A DNA stretch of 47,233 bases, taken from positions 1-47,233 of the forward strand of contig NZ_SUGA01000043.1 of assembly GCF_004963255.1 (NCBI RefSeq), written 5' to 3'. The DNA is from Mesorhizobium sp. (lineage in GTDB: Bacteria > Pseudomonadota > Alphaproteobacteria > Rhizobiales > Rhizobiaceae). Under the pieces are notes generated by a model. That model did not search any database and had not been told where the DNA came from. It saw nothing but the letters and a program-made list of their open reading frames with translations. Below are positions 44,003 through 47,233 of the stretch, one piece after another; position 1 is the stretch's first letter; each line of letters begins with the position of its first letter. Position numbers and translations under genes: made by a program.

Positions 44003-44203
44003 CGAAACTCGCAATCCGATCCGGTCAGCGGCATTATCCTGTTGTTGGCGTTAATCTTTCCGGTTTGGAAACCATGGCGTTCAACCGCCGCGAAACCGTG
44101 ATTCACTTCGTGAGCGGGCTCCGCCGCCGTTCCGCCGCAATGCGACCGCAGTTCAGCTTCGTTCGCCCCCGTCGTCAGTCCCTGGGGCTTCAGAGGAGTT
44201 CTA

Positions 44204-44524
44204 GTGATGATCATCAAGAAGGCCATTCTGGCCGTGCTCATGACCGCCGCCCTTGCCGGCTGCGAGACGCAGACCGAGGGCCAGCAGCGGGCCACCACCG
44301 GCGCGCTGATCGGCGGCGCCGGCGGCGCGCTGGTCGGCCAGGCGATCGGCGGCAACACCAAGAGCACCGTGATCGGCGCCGCCAGCGGTGCGCTGCTCGG
44401 CGCCGTCGTCGGCAGCGCCACCACCCCGCAGCGCCGCGGCGAACAGCTCTGCCGCTACCAGGACCGCTACGGCCGCATCTACACCGCCCCCTGCGACGAC
44501 CAGTACTACAACGGCGATTATTGA
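44204..44524 (+). CDS. Glycine-zipper outer-membrane lipoprotein
   Basis: A 106-residue lipoprotein. The signal ends at the lipobox LAGC (Cys20). The middle is a glycine-zipper of the 17-kDa surface antigen type: TGALIGGAGGALVGQAIGG and VIGAASGALLGAVVGSA. The C-terminus RGEQLCRYQDRYGRIYTAPC contains a possible disulfide and a tyrosine-rich end. It should sit in the outer membrane; a structural or stress role is likely. It stands alone. A second ATG three bases on is possible. Confidence 0.88.
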   Translation: MMIIKKAILAVLMTAALAGCETQTEGQQRATTGALIGGAGGALVGQAIGGNTKSTVIGAASGALLGAVVGSATTPQRRGEQLCRYQDRYGRIYTAPCDDQYYNGDY

Positions 44525-44538
44525 TAGTGTCGGCGTTC

Positions 44539-44565
44539 CCTTCTCCCCGTTTGACGGGGAGAAGG
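44539..44565. terminator. Hairpin downstream of lipoprotein gene (repeat family)
   Basis: CCTTCTCCCCGT (44539-44550) pairs perfectly with ACGGGGAGAAGG (44554-44565) around TTG. It is of the type of short palindromes found in many rhizobial intergenic regions and would serve as terminator. It lacks a T-run, so its role is uncertain. Confidence 0.7.
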
Positions 44566-44573
44566 TCCCGGCA

Positions 44574-44772
44574 GTGATCAAGCGTGGGATGGTCGGCGCC
44601 TACCAGCATTGCGGGCGAAGCTCATTTGCACCGCTACCTTGCCGAGTTCGATTTCCGCTACACTCGCCGCGCGCTCGAGATTATCGACACGGAACGCCAC
44701 GACCAGGTGCTTGCCAAGATCGAAGGCAAGCACCTTACCTATCGGCGGATTGGTGAAGCCGATCACGCCTAA
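44574..44772 (+). pseudogene. IS1595/ISXO2-like transposase remnant, C-terminal part
   Basis: The end of an ISXO2-type (IS1595 family) transposase. One frame, starting at base 44574, reads VIKRGMVGAYQHCG; the next frame continues GEAHLHRYLAEFDFRYTRR and ends KHLTYRRIGEADHA. Put together they match the typical C-terminus of these transposases (KRG.x.YQHC..HLHRYLAEFDFRY.......GKRLTYR). The N-terminal two thirds, including the first catalytic aspartates, are absent and the remaining part is frameshifted. It is a dead copy. Confidence 0.85.
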
Positions 44773-44791
44773 GCAGAAGGCGCGAAAACTC

Positions 44792-45241
44792 CTACTCAGG
44801 CTGATGAAGAAGCTTAAATAGGATATTCGAAATACGGGCAAACGTAAGCACTGAGGCTACGCCGGTAGCAACCCAGAGGGCCGAAAAAAGCCAATCCGCT
44901 TTGTGTCCAGCTACCGTCGCGCCATCTGGTATGAAGAACCCTACGATAGATAGGGTTGCGAAGGTAACTGCACTCAATATGCCAGACCGAAGATAGCCAA
45001 ATAGGAGCGATGTATAACCGGCCTTCTCTAGCACCTTATAAGAGGCGCTCCCCCTAAGCCCTATAATAATTGCTTCTGCAACGCCCAAGAAACTTGCAAA
45101 GACGGACGCGACTGTAGCTGCCGTGCCAAATAGGGTGTCGGGAGTGTGGGGGAATGGCGCGCCAACCCAGTACCAAAAACCCGTAATCGCCAAGGCCCCA
45201 AGCCAAGGCCATGACCGCTCCCATAAAATGTCGGGACTCAT
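44792..45241 (-). CDS. Hypothetical four-helix membrane protein
   Basis: A 149-residue integral membrane protein with four hydrophobic segments (about 13-30, 40-62, 84-103 and 117-135). The central loop contains GLRGSASYKVLEKAGYTSLLF and carries several charged residues on the predicted inner side. I do not recognise the family. Its ATG overlaps the stop of the upstream DUF6731-like gene (ATGA), so the two are translationally coupled. GC content is clearly lower than in the core genes, indicating recent acquisition. Confidence 0.78.
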   Translation of the reverse strand: MSPDILWERSWPWLGALAITGFWYWVGAPFPHTPDTLFGTAATVASVFASFLGVAEAIIIGLRGSASYKVLEKAGYTSLLFGYLRSGILSAVTFATLSIVGFFIPDGATVAGHKADWLFSALWVATGVASVLTFARISNILFKLLHQPE

Positions 45242-46098
45242 GCGAGTTGACCGTTAGCGCGCCAAGTATCGAGCGCTTGCCTTAGTGCCACCCACCGCTC
45301 ATTTCGGCCATATCTACGACCGACCCTCTGTACAGGTATGTCGGCTTCCAACCTGGCTTCAAGAAAATCCACCGGCTCGCTTGGCGAGTCTTCAGTTTCC
45401 TTCGCGATAAGCTGCAACTCACTAACGTCCTCGCGAAGACCGACCAAATCATCAACAGCCTGTCTCACTTGATTCAGAGCGAGTGAACTGGCGCGGTCGC
45501 GGGCGGCAGAAATCTGTATCCTAACCTTGGATGCTGTCCCAATGAGGGGCGTATTAAGTAAGGCAGACAATGACGGTCGGTTTATACCGTTGTTCGCCAC
45601 TATGCCGGGCACATAAAAAGAAATTTCCATACTCTTCACGAGCCCCATATGTGCGAGGCGCTCGTTAGCGTCTTCTTTGAGCACCGGAACAAAGTTAAAC
45701 AGTTGTTCTCCATCTACATTGGCCCCGCCAGCGATCTCCCGACCAAACCGAGATAAATACTCGCGAATTCGGGCCACCCTTGGCCCGAAATGGTTATATT
45801 GGAGAACCAGAAACTCGCCGTCAAAGCATGCTGCGGTCTCATGGCCAAAACCCTCATCCTCAGCCATTTCGAAATCTTGGATCGGCATATTTGCAGATGC
45901 GCGGCCCGGGCCCTCCATGCGTATGCCCCCGAAATCAAGCGACCAAAGATTGTCACCATGAACCGCGGCCTCAAGGCGAATTTGAGATCCTGAAATATCG
46001 CGCAATCTCTGCTCTAAGGGCAGGCCGCCTATATGGTCCAGTGTTTGCGCTAGATTTACGAGCCCGATTTGCATGGCCCGGAATGCATGAATCTTCAC
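45238..46098 (-). CDS. DUF6731-like protein
   Basis: A 286-residue soluble protein. Its outline, with GSQIRLEAAVHGDNLWSLDF, then EFLVLQYNHFGPRVARIREY and the C-terminal half with LEARLEADIPV and RRYGRNERWVALRQALDTW, agrees with what I remember of the DUF6731 family, whose function is unknown. It has no signal peptide. Codon use is AT-richer than the surroundings. Translational coupling to a small membrane protein suggests they act together, perhaps as sensor and membrane effector. The family name is a judgement from pattern, not a search. Confidence 0.65.
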   Translation of the reverse strand: MKIHAFRAMQIGLVNLAQTLDHIGGLPLEQRLRDISGSQIRLEAAVHGDNLWSLDFGGIRMEGPGRASANMPIQDFEMAEDEGFGHETAACFDGEFLVLQYNHFGPRVARIREYLSRFGREIAGGANVDGEQLFNFVPVLKEDANERLAHMGLVKSMEISFYVPGIVANNGINRPSLSALLNTPLIGTASKVRIQISAARDRASSLALNQVRQAVDDLVGLREDVSELQLIAKETEDSPSEPVDFLEARLEADIPVQRVGRRYGRNERWVALRQALDTWRANGQLA

Positions 46099-46193
46099 AG
46101 TTGCCCTCCCATCCCATTGCAGGATGGCAGGATTATTTGTTCTTCGTCAACTTGGCTTTCACTTTCCCGGGGGGGAACAGTTTTGGATTTCTG

Positions 46194-46297
46194 TTAGTCA
46201 GTCGCCCCGTGAGGCTTCGGCGGCGTCTTCAGATCCGCTTCAGGGTCTCGTTGAAGCGCTTTTCGTCGGCATCTTTCTCGGGTTTCGCACCGGACAT
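46194..46297 (-). pseudogene. Frameshifted small conserved rhizobial protein gene
   Basis: From ATG 46297 the frame reads MSGAKPEKDADEKRFNETLK and then meets a stop (TGA) after R-I. One base shift restores the expected end LKTPPKPHGATD and a TAA at 46194-46196. Small rhizobial proteins with the pattern FNETLKRML.TPP.PH are common. Replacing the sequence CGGATCTG by CGGATGCTG would restore the frame, so a base was probably lost near 46232-46236. GGGAAAG precedes the ATG. Confidence 0.7.
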
Positions 46298-46678
46298 GCG
46301 ACTTTCCCACAGAAAGCGTTGAAATGACCCAATTTTTCGGGCTGGGACTCTTGTCGCGCCCGAACGAGTCGCTCTTCAATAGTCGTTCCAGCGCGATGGA
46401 GGGGTGATTCGGCCCGCAAAGCGATCACACCCCGCCCACCGGGCGCCCTTCGGTGTCTTCTTTGGCTTGTCGTCCTTCGGAGGCCGCCCTCGTGGCTCGG
46501 TTGCAGGTCAAATCGGCAAGGCGGTCTGACCCGGAAACGAGGACGTACCACCAAAGCGAAATAGTGCATTGTCACCGTAATTCGAAGCAAACGCATGCGT
46601 TCGGCTGGACATCTCTATAAAACAAGATACAACCACCATGAAACAGCGTTCTTCATTCTGCAACCATAGGAGGCATCC
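46298..46678. other. Stretch without a recognised gene
   Basis: The 380 bases between the broken small gene and the next one contain short overlapping frames on both strands. None has motifs or a ribosome site; remnants of genes may be present. Together with the truncated transposase this suggests a region of decay. Confidence 0.5.
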
Positions 46679-47098
46679 CTGCGTTCGCTCATTTTGGCCG
46701 CGATGGTGATGCTTGCGCTGCCGTGCGGCGCAGCGTGGTCGGACGCTCTGGATCAGGCGGAAGCTCTGTCGAAAAGCTGCCCAAAGGGCGTGCTCTTCAA
46801 GGAGATCAAGTCAGGGATTGTCGTAACCGCTATCCGACAGGGTCAAGGCAAGGCCGTCTTCACGCAGGATAAGCATCGCTTGCAGGCCGCCACTGCCGTG
46901 GAAATTCTGACGAAAGAAGGCGAGCGTGGCTTCATCTACGGTCCGATGCGTTCCTATATGTTCGCGGTGGACCCGGATGTCGTCAAGGATTTCGAATGGC
47001 GACCAGCTGAGACCGAATATCACGCGTTCTATACCCTTCGGGACGATGACGGGAACGAAGCGCTACTAAATTTCGTCGATATCGGGTGCGCCCCTTAG
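46679..47098 (+). CDS. Hypothetical secreted protein, probable CTG start
   Basis: A 139-residue protein with a signal peptide if translation begins at CTG 46679: (M)RSLILAAMVMLALPCGAAWS. A perfect AGGAGG lies at 46668-46673, five bases upstream of CTG, and no ATG, GTG or TTG is so well placed (TTG at 46694 and ATG at 46703 give truncated signals). The mature part has two cysteines (about 34 and 137), probably a disulfide. No family recognised; the domain looks small and beta-rich. Confidence 0.7.
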   Translation: MRSLILAAMVMLALPCGAAWSDALDQAEALSKSCPKGVLFKEIKSGIVVTAIRQGQGKAVFTQDKHRLQAATAVEILTKEGERGFIYGPMRSYMFAVDPDVVKDFEWRPAETEYHAFYTLRDDDGNEALLNFVDIGCAP

Positions 47099-47191
47099 CT
47101 GACGAGAACGAATAGTCGTGTTGAGCGAATACAGCCAATTTCAGATCAGCCTTTAATAGGAGAGCACCTATATTGATCGTAAGCGGTGTTC

Positions 47192-47233
47192 TCAGGCCAC
47201 GGCCTTGAGCTCGAGCTTGTTGATGTAGACCCA
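47192..47233 (-). CDS. Partial gene, C-terminal end only
   Basis: The last 42 bases read on the minus strand as WVYINKLELKAVA followed by TGA. It continues beyond the window edge. Too little remains for identification. Confidence 0.45.
   Translation of the reverse strand, partial: WVYINKLELKAVA

Overview
The window looks like chromosomal DNA of a rhizobial alphaproteobacterium, most likely Mesorhizobium or a close relative. The reasons are a high-GC, strongly codon-biased sequence; a complete aapJQMP general amino-acid ABC transporter operon divergent from a metC-type beta-lyase; a ChoX-type choline-binding protein beside a BetI-type repressor; a ppk-ppx pair; small DUF3309-like membrane proteins; and two families of dispersed hairpin repeats of the kind that litter Mesorhizobium intergenic DNA. 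Species assignment is inference. No rRNA, tRNA, CRISPR array or replication origin was seen.

Region 1 (1-1.7 kb) is an AT-richer accessory patch with unrecognised secreted or membrane-anchored proteins, possibly broken by a frameshift, closed by a two-hairpin repeat. Region 2 (1.8-8.3 kb) holds housekeeping and stress genes: LysE-type exporter, YkgJ-like cysteine cluster protein, YciI-like protein, glutathione transferase, patatin-like lipoprotein, Tat-exported metallophosphoesterase and a cupredoxin. Region 3 (8.5-11 kb) is a choline-type module: choline-binding protein translationally coupled to an alpha/beta hydrolase, a BetI-like regulator in divergent orientation, and two palindromes between them. 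Region 4 (11-15.3 kb) has a LysR regulator divergent from a cupin, fumarase C and two equal-length DoxX paralogues. Region 5 (15.3-19.5 kb) is ppk-ppx (polyphosphate metabolism) opposite a CHCC zinc-finger protein and an FAD monooxygenase. Region 6 (20.8-27.6 kb) is a DUF2459 protein, a palindromic mobile-type repeat, aapPMQJ and metC.

Region 7 (27.7-35.2 kb) is regulatory and catabolic: a CGNR regulator divergent from a hydrolase-SDR-ScoMcrA-N gene run, an HPP-CBS membrane protein, enoyl-CoA hydratase divergent from its likely TetR regulator across a clear palindrome, an ion transporter and a small zinc-ribbon protein ending in the second copy of the two-hairpin repeat. Region 8 (35.5-41.5 kb) has a CHASE3-type hybrid histidine kinase, several tiny membrane proteins, a GFA-family enzyme, a PAS protein, small hypotheticals and msrA.

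Region 9 (41.6-47.2 kb) is the most accessory part: a Fic AMP-transferase with its inhibitory motif, a HicAB toxin-antitoxin pair with operator palindrome, a glycine-zipper lipoprotein, an IS1595-type transposase remnant, a compositionally distinct two-gene operon (DUF6731-like protein plus a four-helix membrane protein), a frameshifted small gene, and a secreted protein that appears to start at CTG. The DUF6731-like/membrane pair is the best candidate for an undescribed system here; a defence role is only a hypothesis.
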